This document shows positions 1 to 10,597 of a stretch of DNA of 64,000 bases, in pieces. The DNA is from Trichoplusia ni (Eukaryota > Arthropoda > Insecta > Lepidoptera > Noctuidae). The stretch lies in contig NC_039499.1 in assembly GCF_003590095.1 (NCBI RefSeq), forward strand, positions 5,084,001 to 5,148,000, in the 5' to 3' direction. Numbering within the stretch: position 1 is the first letter of the stretch; every line of letters begins with the position of its first letter. The position numbers and the translations under genes are program-made. A model generated the notes under the pieces. It had not been told where the DNA came from. It searched no databases and saw nothing but the letters and a program-made list of their open reading frames with translations.

Positions 1-467
1 ACTCTACACAGGTAAGAAGCTGCAGTTTGTTTCTGTAAGGATTTTGTGATACATACCCATTATGTTAGAGCTGGAGATATTTTTGCACACCAACTTCTAT
101 AGTGTGCAATAATTATTGTTGTAAATTAGAAAACAAAAAATGTGTCATTTATTTATTTAAACTTAAATTAAGTTAACGAAAAAAGAAAACCACGAAATAT
201 TAAGTAAATTAAATTGTTTTATCAAACAATTACGAAATCTACTTAAATTCAGAGTTACGGAAAAGTCTATCATATTTCAGTCAGTGACCTTATATTGTGT
301 TTTCGCAGGTGTCAGTGCGTCCTCTCCAACACACACAGTACGAGCGCTTCATCCCGAGCGCGTACCCGTACTACGTGAGCGCCTTCTCTATGATGGTGGG
401 CGTGTTCCTCTTCTCCTTCGTCTTCCTCTACTACAAGGAGGACGCGCCCAAGACCAAGAGCGAGTAG
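1..467 (+). CDS. Ost48: Ost48/DDOST, oligosaccharyltransferase 48 kDa subunit, C-terminal exons (partial)
   Basis: This is the end of the gene for the 48 kDa subunit of the ER oligosaccharyltransferase, which transfers the lipid-linked glycan to asparagines of nascent proteins. Bases 1-11 end an exon (Ser-Thr-Gln, then GTAAGA). The intron runs 12-308 and ends TTTTCGCAG. The last exon, 309-467, encodes 52 residues and TAG. It contains QYERFIPSAYPYYVSAFSMM, which I recognise from memory as nearly identical to the end of animal DDOST, followed by one hydrophobic membrane segment (about 20 residues) and a short charged cytosolic tail (KEDAPKTKSE). The splice phase agrees across the intron. The rest of the gene lies left of the window. 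Confidence 0.93.
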
Positions 468-537
468 AGCAAGAGATTTAGTGTAGTGAGCACAAGTGTA
501 TGCAAGTGTGTATGTGCTGTTCTAATATGTGATTTGC

Positions 538-543
538 AATAAA
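538..543 (+). terminator. Polyadenylation signal of Ost48
   Basis: AATAAA lies 71 bases after the Ost48 stop and is followed by a GT/T-rich stretch (TGTGTACTTGTGTTTTATT), the normal layout of an animal cleavage/polyadenylation site. Confidence 0.75.
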
Positions 544-602
544 TTGTTTATTTAATGTGTACTTGTGTTTTATTGCCTAATAAATACCTACTTATCTTTT
601 TT

Positions 603-806
603 TCATGGAATATAATAAATTTGACTTATATTTGGAATAAAGGCTGCCTGAAGTCTATAATCAATCGTTTTGAACCATCTGTATTGATAAACTCTGACGT
701 GTTGCAATATCATAAATGAAGCAAAATTGGCTGCAACAGAACAGGCAATGAAAGCGCAACAGATTGTTTTTTGGGATTTCCAATTGTACTCCTTTATTTT
801 ATTCAT
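603..806 (-). CDS. Candidate small membrane protein, unrecognised
   Basis: This is a 67-codon ATG-to-TGA frame. The start context is AAAAATG. The predicted peptide has a basic, Tyr/Trp-bearing N-terminus, one hydrophobic segment (about residues 15-34, ICCAFIACSVAANFASFMIL) and a basic C-terminal half. A minus-strand AATAAA at 569-574 lies about 30 bases after the stop, which would suit a short transcript running tail to tail into Ost48. I do not recognise the family. A chance ORF in AT-rich DNA, or a 3' exon of a longer gene, is as likely. Confidence 0.3.
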   Translation of the reverse strand: MNKIKEYNWKSQKTICCAFIACSVAANFASFMILQHVRVYQYRWFKTIDYRLQAAFIPNISQIYYIP

Positions 807-1290
807 TTTTACTAGAATATCGGGTATTTGTGTATAAACAATTTACATACCCGAGTGAGTAGGAAAGTGAAGAAGGCAAAAAATCTAAAGTGCTAAGGAG
901 CAGGAGATACACCGTAACAGTAGATGGCAACCCTGACCACCACAATACTCTGATTCACAGACTTGAGTCCACTCCATAGTAAACTCATTTAGAACTCCTA
1001 AAAACTTATCTGGTATTGAATTTGATGGGAATATTTAGAATACAGATTTAAACTAAATATCGCCGATTTTTATCTTATTGGTAATGAATACAATCTCTGA
1101 ATGCTTCCATAAACGTAACTGACATTCCAACGGGTTGTTCTCGAACGCAACGGTTTTAAATGGCAATGGCATGCATGTCATACATGGCTTTTGTAGAATT
1201 TAATTTTAGTAAAAATGGCATAATTTACGATTTTAATGTTTAATAAACGATATAATCAACCGTATGAATTCAAAACTGTGCCAAATAATT
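807..1290. other. Intergenic DNA, possible divergent promoter region
   Basis: No convincing ORF or repeat is seen here. The stretch separates the minus-strand candidate ORF from the inferred non-coding first exon of the LRRFIP gene. It may therefore hold promoters, but I see no clear TATA box or initiator that decides this. Confidence 0.35.
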
Positions 1291-1512
1291 CGTAACTGTA
1301 TGTGCAAAGTGTTATTTTAACGCATATCCAGTGTGATTCGTGTAGGCAGTGAATTGGTGTCGCCGTATTTCTTAAAAAAATTGCAAATTTTTTACATTTC
1401 TTTTGCGCTTCGGTGTGGATTAGCATAATCGTGAGATCGTGTTGGGACCGATGACCGATAAGTAGGTGATAGTGATCGTTGCAGTGATGTGTTTACATCT
1501 GTAACTGTCCCA
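1291..1512 (+). other. Inferred non-coding first exon of the LRRFIP gene
   Basis: The stretch ends in CTGTCCCA followed by GTAAGTATG, a consensus 5' splice site at 1513, and has no ATG frame of useful length. The next plus-strand exon downstream (22824) begins at a 3' splice site, so an upstream exon must exist, and this is the best candidate seen. The left edge (transcription start) is a guess. Transcript data would decide. Confidence 0.3.
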
Positions 1513-1802
1513 GTAAGTATGCAATGATGTCATTGTAGTGACTACCATAAAAAACTGTGTTGGCTTTGTGCCCACCCGTTTTCCTGGTGATCATGACTCC
1601 AATACGATTTTGAGGAAACAGGCATGCGGGATAAGCTCAACGACCCCCTTAGGTTATAGTGAAGCTGCTTAGCTATTTATCATAATTGTTAAGTGATTGT
1701 GGTCAGGTAGTGGACAGTGTTTATTAATGCTGGTTCTAAAATACTCGGCGGCTGTATTGTTTTAGGTCATGCATTATGTGACTGCTGACTGTAACAATAT
1801 TT
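1513..1802 (+). other. Intron sequence left of the transposon nest
   Basis: This is non-coding DNA between the inferred exon end and the left edge of the LINE fragment. Part of it (about 1560-1660) is less AT-rich and could be 5' sequence of the same LINE joined by an internal deletion, but nothing in the sequence proves this. Confidence 0.3.
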
Positions 1803-1813
1803 GAAATTTCATT

Positions 1814-3814
1814 TTGAAACCATGGATCACTGAAGGAATGCTTCGTTGTATCAGGAACCGAGATAAAATGCATCTTAATGTTAAAAAAAATATCAATAAC
1901 AACATTCTTCTCATAACATATAAAAGATACCGCAATTTTTGTAATACCCTTCTTAGAAAATTAAAACGTGAGTATGAAAAAAATCAATTTTGTAAAGCTC
2001 AGAATAATCCAAAAGCAATGTGGGACGTTATAAATTCTATCTCAGGCAGGAAATGTCAGTCACCGTCAGCAACAGAACTTTTGCGACTAGAAACTAGTGC
2101 GAAGCTCTCTGCGAACCGGGTCAATCAATATTTAGTTAATATTGGAAAAGACCTGGCTTCCAAGCTAGTTCCTCCTGATTCTTCGACCGCTAACAACTTA
2201 GGAGTGATAGCTTCACAATGCAACTCACTTGGAATTGAATCGGTTAGCGAAGATCAAGTGTCAGCGATCATTGCATCGCTTCGGAGTAACTGTGCAACTG
2301 GCTGGGATAATATCCCAGCTTTAGTGCTTAAACTTTCACAGAAAGTCTTGGTAACACCCATTACACACTTATGCAACCTTTCAATATCTACCGGTGTGTT
2401 CCCAAACAGCTTAAAAAAAGCTTTGGTTACTCCGGTGTTTAAGGGTGGGGACAGAAAGCTTGTGAGGAACTATAGACCTATTTCTGTCTTGAGTGCCTTA
2501 TCCAAAATCCTAGAAAGAATACTCAATAATTGTTTAACAAAGTATCTCAAAAATTTTTCCATAATATCCGATAACCAATTTGGGTTTCGATCTGGCATAT
2601 CGACTGAAGATGCAGTAACAAACTTCAGTAATGCAGTAGTTGATTGTTTAGATAAAGGATACAAATGCTATGGTATATTTTTAGATATATCGAAAGCGTT
2701 TGATACGGTTTTTGCACCAATACTTTTATCTAAACTAGAGCTTATCGGGGTTCGCGGTCCATCTCTAGATATATTTAGGGACTACCTATCCAATCGCTCT
2801 CAGGTAGTTAAAATTGATGATGTTATTAGTGAGGAAGAACAAATCGAATACGGAGTCCCACAGGGAAGTATCCTCGGCCCTACGCTATTCATAATCTATG
2901 TCAACGACTTGTGCAAGATGAAGCTTGATAGTTGCAATATTTTTACATACGCCGATGATACAGCCTTATTAGTCTATGCGAAGACCTGGTTAGAAGCCAA
3001 ATCCTTAGCTGAGGCTAACCTGAGAAAAATAATGATATGGATGTCTTCAAACTTACTTACTCTAAACATAGACAAAACTAAATTCATACGTTTCTATCTC
3101 CCAAATTCTCCTACACCACCAATTGAAACCACAACAATCACGGCTCACTATTGCAACAAAACCTCAGCAACGATCTGTTCTTGTCCACCTTTAGCAAATG
3201 TTCCCTGCATTAGATATCTCGGTGTTATGATTGACGAAAGATTAAATTGGCGCACTCAAATTGAAACTCTTACCGGGCGTGTTAGAAGATTACTTTTTAT
3301 CTTTAAAAATCTTCGTCATTCTGCCGATCTATCAGTTATGCACACAGTCTATGTTGCCCTGTGTCAATCTATTCTCAGTTATTGCATTCCTGCATGGGGT
3401 GGTACTTATAAAACTCTGTTTCTACAATTAGAAAGGGCCCAGAGATACCTTCTCAAAGTTATACACTGCAAACCTCGTCGCTACTCAACTACAGATCTGT
3501 ATAAGGAATGCCAGTTATTGACTGTTAGACAATTATTCGTCCTTCGCACCATACTGCGGCGACATTCACAACTACCCCTTAGTAATCAAATTTTACAAAA
3601 AAGACGGGGTGCTCTTGTATGTTCTCCTGTTGGATGTAGGACCAGTTTCGCATTACGTCAATATAACGCACTGAGTTCTAGAATTTATAACAAAATTAAT
3701 AATAAAATCTCACTGTATAAATTAAATAAACATAACTTGAAGATTAAATTAACCCATTGGCTTAAGTCTTTAAATTATAATGAAACAGAGGAACTCATAG
3801 TAATTGTAAAGTAA
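1814..3814 (+). CDS. LINE ORF2 fragment: reverse transcriptase
   Basis: This is an open frame of 666 codons beginning at a TTG just after a stop at 1802-1804, so it is a truncated ORF2 with no true start. Visible RT motifs are FLDISKAFDTV (first catalytic Asp), GVPQGSILGPTLF, and YADDTALL at about residue 379 (catalytic Asp pair), followed by thumb and a C-terminal region without an obvious endonuclease or RNase H. The element copied itself by target-primed reverse transcription; this copy cannot do so alone because the endonuclease is missing. The frame is intact here, but the same sequence in the right assembly copy has a one-base loss. Confidence 0.85.
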   Translation: MKPWITEGMLRCIRNRDKMHLNVKKNINNNILLITYKRYRNFCNTLLRKLKREYEKNQFCKAQNNPKAMWDVINSISGRKCQSPSATELLRLETSAKLSANRVNQYLVNIGKDLASKLVPPDSSTANNLGVIASQCNSLGIESVSEDQVSAIIASLRSNCATGWDNIPALVLKLSQKVLVTPITHLCNLSISTGVFPNSLKKALVTPVFKGGDRKLVRNYRPISVLSALSKILERILNNCLTKYLKNFSIISDNQFGFRSGISTEDAVTNFSNAVVDCLDKGYKCYGIFLDISKAFDTVFAPILLSKLELIGVRGPSLDIFRDYLSNRSQVVKIDDVISEEEQIEYGVPQGSILGPTLFIIYVNDLCKMKLDSCNIFTYADDTALLVYAKTWLEAKSLAEANLRKIMIWMSSNLLTLNIDKTKFIRFYLPNSPTPPIETTTITAHYCNKTSATICSCPPLANVPCIRYLGVMIDERLNWRTQIETLTGRVRRLLFIFKNLRHSADLSVMHTVYVALCQSILSYCIPAWGGTYKTLFLQLERAQRYLLKVIHCKPRRYSTTDLYKECQLLTVRQLFVLRTILRRHSQLPLSNQILQKRRGALVCSPVGCRTSFALRQYNALSSRIYNKINNKISLYKLNKHNLKIKLTHWLKSLNYNETEELIVIVK

Positions 3815-3844
3815 AATATAAGTACCTAAATAGATCTACTGTAA

Positions 3845-3849
3845 GTAAT
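3845..3849 (+). repeat. Target-site duplication GTAAT, left side of BEL insertion
   Basis: GTAAT directly precedes the 5' LTR and recurs directly after the last LTR at 21293-21297. Five-base duplications are usual for BEL/Pao elements. The same five bases precede the second 5' LTR at 13710-13714. Confidence 0.85.
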
Positions 3850-3986
3850 TGTGCGGGACAGCGTGAACAGTTTAAGAGAAAAAGTGTAAACAATGAACAG
3901 TATTTGTGATTAGTGTTATATGATTAGGTTTAAGTATAGTTTAAGTCAAATTAGAGTCTGATTAGATTATTGTTTGTTTAGTATAC

Positions 3987-4040
3987 TCCGGCCTCCTATT
4001 GGAAAACATTCCAGTAACAGCGACCAATAGGAGAGCCGGA
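3987..4040 (+). repeat. Inverted repeat with CCAAT boxes in the LTR
   Basis: The left arm TCCGGCCTCCTATTGG (3987-4002) is the near-perfect reverse complement of the right arm at 4024-4040, with one inserted base and a 21-base loop. Each arm holds a CCAAT box, in opposite orientation. It recurs in the other LTR copies. It may be a paired enhancer element or an RNA/DNA hairpin; its function is not known. Confidence 0.7.
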
Positions 4041-4254
4041 ATTAATTAAAGTTTATATGAAAATTGTGAATATTTGTAAGATAGGAATATTGTATAAATT
4101 ATATTTTTCTCATATTATAGGCTAAGTAATGATTCAGAAAATGTATAGTTAACATACTATTGTAATTCATTTTTAAATAGAAAATAGCATTTTAAGTAAA
4201 CGGCTCTCGGTGTGGTAAAGTATCGTCGTACTTAACCTTAAGGAAAAAACCGCG

Positions 4255-4352
4255 CGCGGGCCCCGCCCCCGCTCTTATTGGTCGAAAAGCGAGCGATCTT
4301 ATTGGTCGGCCAATGGGAGCGGGGGAATTTCGGGGCCCGAATTTGTATAAAA
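4255..4352 (+). promoter_or_regulatory. LTR core promoter (U3)
   Basis: There is a GC-rich block (CCCCGCCCCCGC), then two ATTGG boxes and one CCAAT box within about 40 bases, then TATAAAA at 4346-4352. Transcription would be expected to start about 30 bases later, near 4377-4385, which would be the start of R. The same block recurs at about 10963-11060, 14119-14216 and 20829-20926. Confidence 0.7.
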
Positions 4353-4483
4353 TGCGGCCCACACCGAGAGTCGACACATTCGGCGGCAACACAGCAAGAA
4401 GAGCGGACCAACAGGAAGAAATAGGAAGCCCTCGAAGACTTCAGCAACAGCGACGCCTCGGATACAACGAAGGAGCCCCGGAA

Positions 4484-4540
4484 CATCAGCGAAGCCCTAA
4501 AGGACATCAGCGAAGCCCTAAAGGACATCAACGGAGCCCT
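4484..4540 (+). repeat. 21-bp tandem repeat in the LTR R region
   Basis: There are two exact 21-bp units (4484-4504, 4505-4525) beginning CATCAGCGAAGCCCT, plus a partial, diverged third. The same array is present in the other LTRs. Confidence 0.8.
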
Positions 4541-4552
4541 ACGAAATAGTCG

Positions 4553-4608
4553 ACGTAAACAAACTGCGTTTGTTTACGTTTTGCATCCTCTGTTTGAGCG
4601 TCAATAAA
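4553..4608 (+). terminator. LTR hairpin and polyadenylation signal
   Basis: A perfect 11-bp stem (ACGTAAACAAA with TTTGTTTACGT, loop CTGCG) spans 4553-4579 and is followed by AATAAA at 4603-4608. Cleavage 15-30 bases later would end R near 4625-4640. The stem may present the poly(A) signal, as R-region hairpins do in other retroelements; that role is inferred. Confidence 0.65.
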
Positions 4609-4723
4609 TTGAGTTTGGTGTTTATACAAGGGCCTTCTCATTTTTCACCAATCCGGCACCCCCAATAGTTGTGCTCGCGCGGTGTCTCTTGCTGTAAAGT
4701 TGGAGCCCGTGCGACACATTTAA

Positions 4724-4741
4724 TGGTCCTTCGAGCCGGAT
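4724..4741 (+). other. Primer-binding site, tRNA-Tyr type
   Basis: TGGTCCTTCGAGCCGGAT starts six bases after the LTR. It is complementary to the 3' end of animal tRNA-Tyr as I remember it (ending CCGGCTCGAAGGACCA). This would prime minus-strand DNA synthesis. Confidence 0.7.
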
Positions 4742-4825
4742 ACGTGGAATTGAGTTGGCCTTTCGAACATCGAACCTAATTACAGATCGAGTTGTGAAGA
4801 CCGAAGAATAGAAGACAGAAGCGCC

Positions 4826-7800
4826 ATGCCCGTCACACGCTCCGAGGGAAAGGGCCGCAAGGTCGCAACACAACAGAAGCCATCATCCGAGGACACCGCT
4901 ACGACCTCGGGGACCGGCAACAGCGCCGAGACTGCGATCGATTCTACAGCCACAGGGACTACCGCCACGGAAACTACAGAGTATACATCCGCCTCCGTGA
5001 CGACAGCCACCACGCAGTCATCGGCAACCGCCGCGACCTCCGGCACCGCCGCCACCTCGGGCGCCACCGCGACCGCCGGCACCACCGCCGCGGCCGCAAC
5101 AGCAACCAACGCGCCTACGGTCTCGGACTCCGCTGCTACCACGCTGCCCGCTCACGCCGTCAAGAAGACGAACATGAACCCCCCGCGGGGGGGGGTAACC
5201 GCCGGTGTCAACAAAAACAGAACAGAAGCATCTACAGTCAAGCGGAACAGGAAGGATGCAACCGGCCCACATGAAACAGGTGGACCGACCACCCCGCGCG
5301 CCCCCAGCAAGAGGGGGGAGGGGGGGGATCAACACACAGCAAGAAGGCGCAGCGGATAGCAAAGGCCAAAGAAGAACTCCTGCGCCTACAGGTCGAGCTC
5401 GCGGCGGCGAAGCTGGCCGCCTTGGAGACTGAAGACACAGAAGATGAAGATGAAGAAGGCGACGTCTCTATCACCGAGGTGAACGAGAAGGTGTCCAATT
5501 GGCTCGACACCAACAAGAACACAGCAGAGGAGGACGCGACGCCACAGCAGAAGACTCAGCAGCCCGCGCAGCCAGCACCGGCGGGAGGACCAGCGGACTT
5601 CTCGCAGCTGGCTGAAGCAATAACGCTCGCGGTCAAGGCCGCTCAGCGACCGAAGTTCATTGAACTTCCGATCTTCAGCGGTGCACATCAAGAATGGCTG
5701 CCCTTCCGCGCGGCCTACTATGAGACAGCGTCGTCGTACTCTCCTATAGAAAACACGAACAGGCTTAGAAGAAACCTCAAAGGAAGAGCCAGGGAAGCCG
5801 TGGAGGGCCTGCTCATCACCAGCGCAGCTCCGGAAGAAGTTATGAAGACATTGGAGTCAAGGTTCGGGCGACCAGAAGCAATAGCGATGGTGGAGATGGA
5901 GGCGCTCCGGGGACTCCCACGCCTCACGGAATCGCCACGAGATATATGCATCTTCTCAACGAAGGTCTCCAACATCGTCGCTACATTGAAGACTCTCAGC
6001 TGTTTGAACTACCTATATAACCCGGAGATATGCAAATCTCTGGTGGACAAGTTAACCCCAACACTCAAGTACAGGTATTTTGACTACGCCGCCAGCCAAC
6101 AGAAAAGTGAACCCGATCTCGTCAAGATGGAAAGATTTCTCAGAAGGGAAGCTGAACTCTGCGGTCCATATGCGCTACCTGAACAGGTAGCAGCGCCACC
6201 CACAGTTAGAAGACCGCAGAGAGTCAACAACGTGCAAACGTATACACCGAAGTGTCCAGCATGCGACGAGACGGGACACAACACGCAAGACTGTGCAGAG
6301 TTCAAGAAGAAGGACAACAGCGGAAGATGGGACCTAGCCAAGGCAAGGAAGTTGTGCTTTCGCTGTCTGCGTTACAGAAACAAAACCCATAGTTGCAAGC
6401 CCAAGCCCTGTGGGATAGATAACTGCAAGTATTTTCACAACAGGTTACTTCATTTTGAAAGAAGCACAGAGAAGATTCCTACAGAAGAACAGGACAAAGA
6501 AGTAATCAACTCTGCGTGGACAGCAAAAAGAAAACAGTCTTACTTGAAGATCGTGCCGCTGAAGGTGAAGGGGCCCAAAGGAGTCGTGGACACCTTCGCT
6601 CTGCTGGACGACGGGTCGACAGTAACATTAATAGACGAAGAGGTCGCCAAGGAGATAGGTGCCACAGGACCCGTCGACCCCCTACGTATAGAAACTATCA
6701 ACGAGTTGAAGACGTCAGAAGCTGCGTCAAGAAGAGTCACCTTCCGATTAAAGGGTATGAATGGTCACGAAGAGCGAGTCCAAGCCAGAACAGTTAAGAA
6801 CCTGCAGGTCTCGTCACAGAGGGTGTCCAGGGAAGTGGTTCAAGATTGCAAGCACCTGACGGACTTGATAGGACACCTGACGTACGACCAAGCCAAGCCA
6901 CGACTACTGATCGGACAGGACAACTGGCATCTTCTGGTGAACACAAGGATAAGAAGAGGCGATCATCACCAACCAGTGGCCTCCCTCACGCCGCTGGGTT
7001 GGGTCCTGCACGGAAGCCAAACCAGGACAATGAAGCACGCGATCGACTATGTATCGCATATCACAGAAGAATCACCAGAAGATGACCTAGAAGCCATGGT
7101 CAAGAAGTACTTCGAAATGGACTCTTTATGCATCGTTCCGAAGAAGCCACTACAGATCCAGAACAGCAAGCTCTCCGAGTCCTAGAGAAGACAACGAGAA
7201 GAATAGGAGAAGGAAGATACGAAACGGGCCTCTTATGGAAACAAGAAGACATCTCGTTTCCCAACAATTACTGCAACGCCGTGAAGAGGCTCGAAAATAT
7301 AGAGAGAAAATTAGATCGCGACCCGAAGCTTAAACAGAAGTATAATGAACAGATGGAAGCACTCGTCGCCAAAGGCTACGCCGAACGTGCTCCTGCAGAC
7401 AAGGACCCCAAGAAGACATGGTACTTACCACACTTCGCTGTCATCAATCCAATGAAGCCAGAGAAACTCAGAGTGGTACACGACGCCGCCGCCAAGACAA
7501 GAGGGGTGGCGCTCAACGACATGCTGCTGAAGGGACCTGACCTGATGCAGTCGCTGCCTGGAGTCGTCATGCGTTTCCGACAACATCAAATAGCAGTCAC
7601 GGCGGACATTAAAGAAATGTTCATGCAAGTGAAACTTCGAGAAGCTGACAGAGACTCCCTGCGATACGTGTGGAGGGGCAACAGAAGAGATGACCAGCCT
7701 CCAGAAGAGTACAGAATGACGTCTCTGATCTTCGGCGCGTCGAGCTCACCGTCAACAGCAATATATGTCAAGAACTTGAACGCCAAAGAACACGAAGCCA

Positions 7801-10597
7801 CACACCCCGAGGCTGCAGCAGCGATCATAGAGAAGCACTACGTAGACGACTACTTAGACAGCTTCAGGAGTCTAGAGGACGCAGTACGTATAGCTAAGGG
7901 AGTTCGAGATATACACGCAAAGGCCTGCTTCGAACTCAAACAGTGGAAGTCCAACTCAACCCTGCTACTCCAAGAGCTGGGAGAGGAGGAGCTCATAGAA
8001 GATATGGAACTCTACAAGACAGAAGAGAAAACAGAACGAGTGCTAGGAGTCATCTGGAAGTTGAACACTGACGAGCTGACCTTCAACCTCAACTTAGCTC
8101 GCGTTCCGACAACGCTACTGGAGGGAGAAACACCTACGAAGAGAGAAGCCTTGCGGATAGTAATGTCACTGTTCGACCCACTCGGCTTCGCGTCTCCTGT
8201 CACCATACGGGCGAAGCAGCTCCTGCAGGAAGTGTGGCGCAGAGGAACGGCGTGGGACGACCCTATAGACGAAGATCTCGCGGAGCAATGGACGACCTGG
8301 CTGACTCACCTACAGAAGCTACGAGACGTGAAGATACCGAGGCGATACCTGAACTACAGCGACGCTGCCTCGATACAGCTTCACATCTTCACCGACGCCA
8401 GCGAGTCAGCATACTCTGCGGTCCTGTATTGGAGAACGAAAACTCCTGACGGCGAGGTCAAGCTCTCTCTCATCGTCGCCAAGGCGAAGGTGGCACCGTT
8501 GAAGCTAACGTCGATCCCGAGGTTGGAGCTTCAAGCTGCAGTTATGGGCACCAGACTGGCAGACTCAGTCATAGAAGAGCACGAGAGGAAACCTGACTGC
8601 AAGGTGTTCTGGACCGACAGTAAGACAGTACTCACCTGGATCAGGACAGGGTCACGCACCTACAAACCATACGTGGCTCATCGGCTTGCTGCTATAGAAG
8701 AAAGTACCAAAGTTAACGAGTGGCGCTGGGTTCCGACGAAGCTGAACGTAGCGGACGACGCGACACGAGACGTCCCGCTCACCTTCGACAAGGATCACAG
8801 ATGGTACAAGGGACCCGACTTCTTGTACGAAGAAGAGGACCAGTGGCCAGTCGAGACAGATACTAAGAAGATCGAAGACACTTCTGGGAAGAGAAGGTGA
8901 ACCACGTAGCGAATAAAAGAGAACTTAGATTAACAGAAGGGCTACCCGAAGCCTCACGCTTCTCTAACTGGCACCGGCTTCGATATACTACAGCGCGAGT
9001 TCTTCTATTCATTGAACTCTGCAGAAGAAATAAAGAAAGCGTAAATTACAGAAGGACTAAGAAAAACAAAGAACAGGATCCAAACTGGAATAAGATAGCA
9101 AGAAAAACGTCAAGCACTAATGAAACACAGAAGAAAACAACAACAAAGATAAATAGAAAATTCCTCCAGTCTCTGCCGAGAACCTCAAGCAGGCGGAGGA
9201 GTTGCTGATGCGTGCTTCTCAAGAAGAGTCGTTCGCAGAAGAAATAGCCAACCTAAGGAGTGGGAAACCGGTCAACAAGGAAAGCAGACTACATCAACTC
9301 AGCGTCACGTGTGTGGATGGTGCCCTCCGGCTTAGAAGTCGCATAAAAGCCGTCAAATACATGCCAGAAGACTTCAAGAGCCCCATGATAATAGACGGAG
9401 ACCATCCTATAGTTAAGACATGGATACGAGCGATACACCAACAGCTACATCACGCAGGAGTAGAAGCGACAGTCAACGAATGTAGACAACCAGTACTGGG
9501 GTGTTACGCCTGCGCCCTACAACGCGCTCAGTACTGCGACAGTGTTTGTTCTGCAGAATGAAGACAGGGACTCGCCACATCCCGAACAGGTGATCTACCA
9601 CAGTGTCGTTTGGCTCATCACAAAAGGCCATTACCTACACTGGGGTGGACTACTTCGGCCCGCTATCTGTAACAGTTGAAGAACGCGACAGAAACGCTAC
9701 GTCGCGATATTTACCTGCCTCACTACGCGAGCCATTCATCTCGAAATTGCAGGCTCACTCAGCACCGACTCAGCAGTGATGGCAGTCCGAAGAATGATCT
9801 CTCGACGCGGCTGCCCTACAGAAATATGGTCGGACAACGGCACCAACCTAAAGGGAGCTGAAAAGGAACTTCGACAACAAATAGATGAAGCGACGGCGGA
9901 AGAAGCTGCAAAGAGAACCATCGCTTGGCGGTTCATACCTCCTGGCGCACCGTTCATGGGAGGAGCATGGGAACGAATGGTCCGGTCAGTCAAGACGGCG
10001 CTCGCCGCCACTCTGCACGAGCGACACCCTACAGAAGAGGTGTTATCCACACTACTAGCCGAGGTGGAGTACACCGTGAACAGCAGGCCACTGACCCACG
10101 TTTCAGTGAGCCCCGAAGATCCAGAAGCCCTGACGCCGAATCACTTCCTCCTAGGAGGACAGGGTCGAGTACCGCTGCCTGGAAGTTTCACCGACAAGGA
10201 CGTAGCTTCGAGATCCAGCTGGCGAGCAGCCCAAAGGCTCGCTGACTTATTCTGGACGCGCTGGGTGAGAGAGTACTTACCCGAGCTTCAACACCGGCGG
10301 GAGCCGCACGGACGGGGCCCAGCTGTGCAGGTCAACGACCTCGTACAAATAGTCGACGCCAACCTGCCCCGTAACGTGTGGGTCAGAGGAAGGGTCATCG
10401 ACACGTACCCCGGCCCAGATGGAGTCGTCAGAGCAGTGGACATCCGGACAAAAGGAGGAGTTCTACGTCGACCAGTGAGGAAGCTGGTGATCCTGCCCCT
10501 GCACGACGACGGACCCGCACACGGAGGAGATGCAACATCGTCGCACGGCGGGAGAGATGTGCGGGACAGCGTGAACAGTTTAAGAGAAAAAGTGTAA
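4826..10597 (+). pseudogene. BEL/Pao gag-pol, left copy, frameshifted
   Basis: This is the same polyprotein as at 14686-20463 but split into several frames. Single-base losses relative to the right copy are seen near 5318 (G run), 7146 (C run), 8887 (G run) and 9167 (C run), and several gains and losses lie between 9487 and 9690. The open segments are 4826-5359, 5422-7185, 7128-8900, 8897-9208, 9202-9561 and 9776-10597. Zinc knuckle, protease, RT (YVDD), RNase H and integrase motifs are all still recognisable. The breaks fall in homopolymers, so they are probably sequencing errors in an unpolished contig end rather than real decay. Confidence 0.85.

Larger units (their letters stand above)
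1803..3849 (+). mobile_element. Non-LTR retrotransposon (LINE), 5'-truncated, left assembly copy
   Basis: This is a LINE fragment beginning near 1803 with the linker that follows the endonuclease domain in jockey/CR1-like elements (PWITEGMLRCIRNRD). It lacks ORF1 and the endonuclease. It runs through the reverse transcriptase to the start of the 3' UTR, where a BEL element entered at GTAAT (3845-3849). The remaining 3' UTR and tail are at 21293-21561, beyond the BEL. AATATTT occurs at 1796-1802 and again at 21555-21561 and might be the LINE's own target duplication, but it is short and AT-only. Superfamily assignment (jockey, CR1 or Daphne-like) is uncertain. Confidence 0.82.
3850..4718 (+). 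repeat. BEL/Pao 5' LTR, left assembly copy (869 bp)
   Basis: The boundaries were set by comparing the four LTR copies. The shared sequence starts TGTGCGGGACAG and ends GTGCGACACA, giving TG...CA ends. It carries a promoter block with ATTGG/CCAAT boxes and GC-rich runs before TATAAAA (4346-4352), a 21-bp tandem repeat (4484-4540), an 11-bp-stem hairpin (4553-4579) and AATAAA (4603-4608). It has the same length as the LTR at 20424-21292, consistent with a young insertion. Confidence 0.9.

Noticed and set aside
4192..4531. Minus- and plus-strand ORFs of 60-97 codons repeated in each LTR
   Set aside because: They are shadows in GC-rich LTR sequence, repeated with the LTRs, with no recognisable domain.
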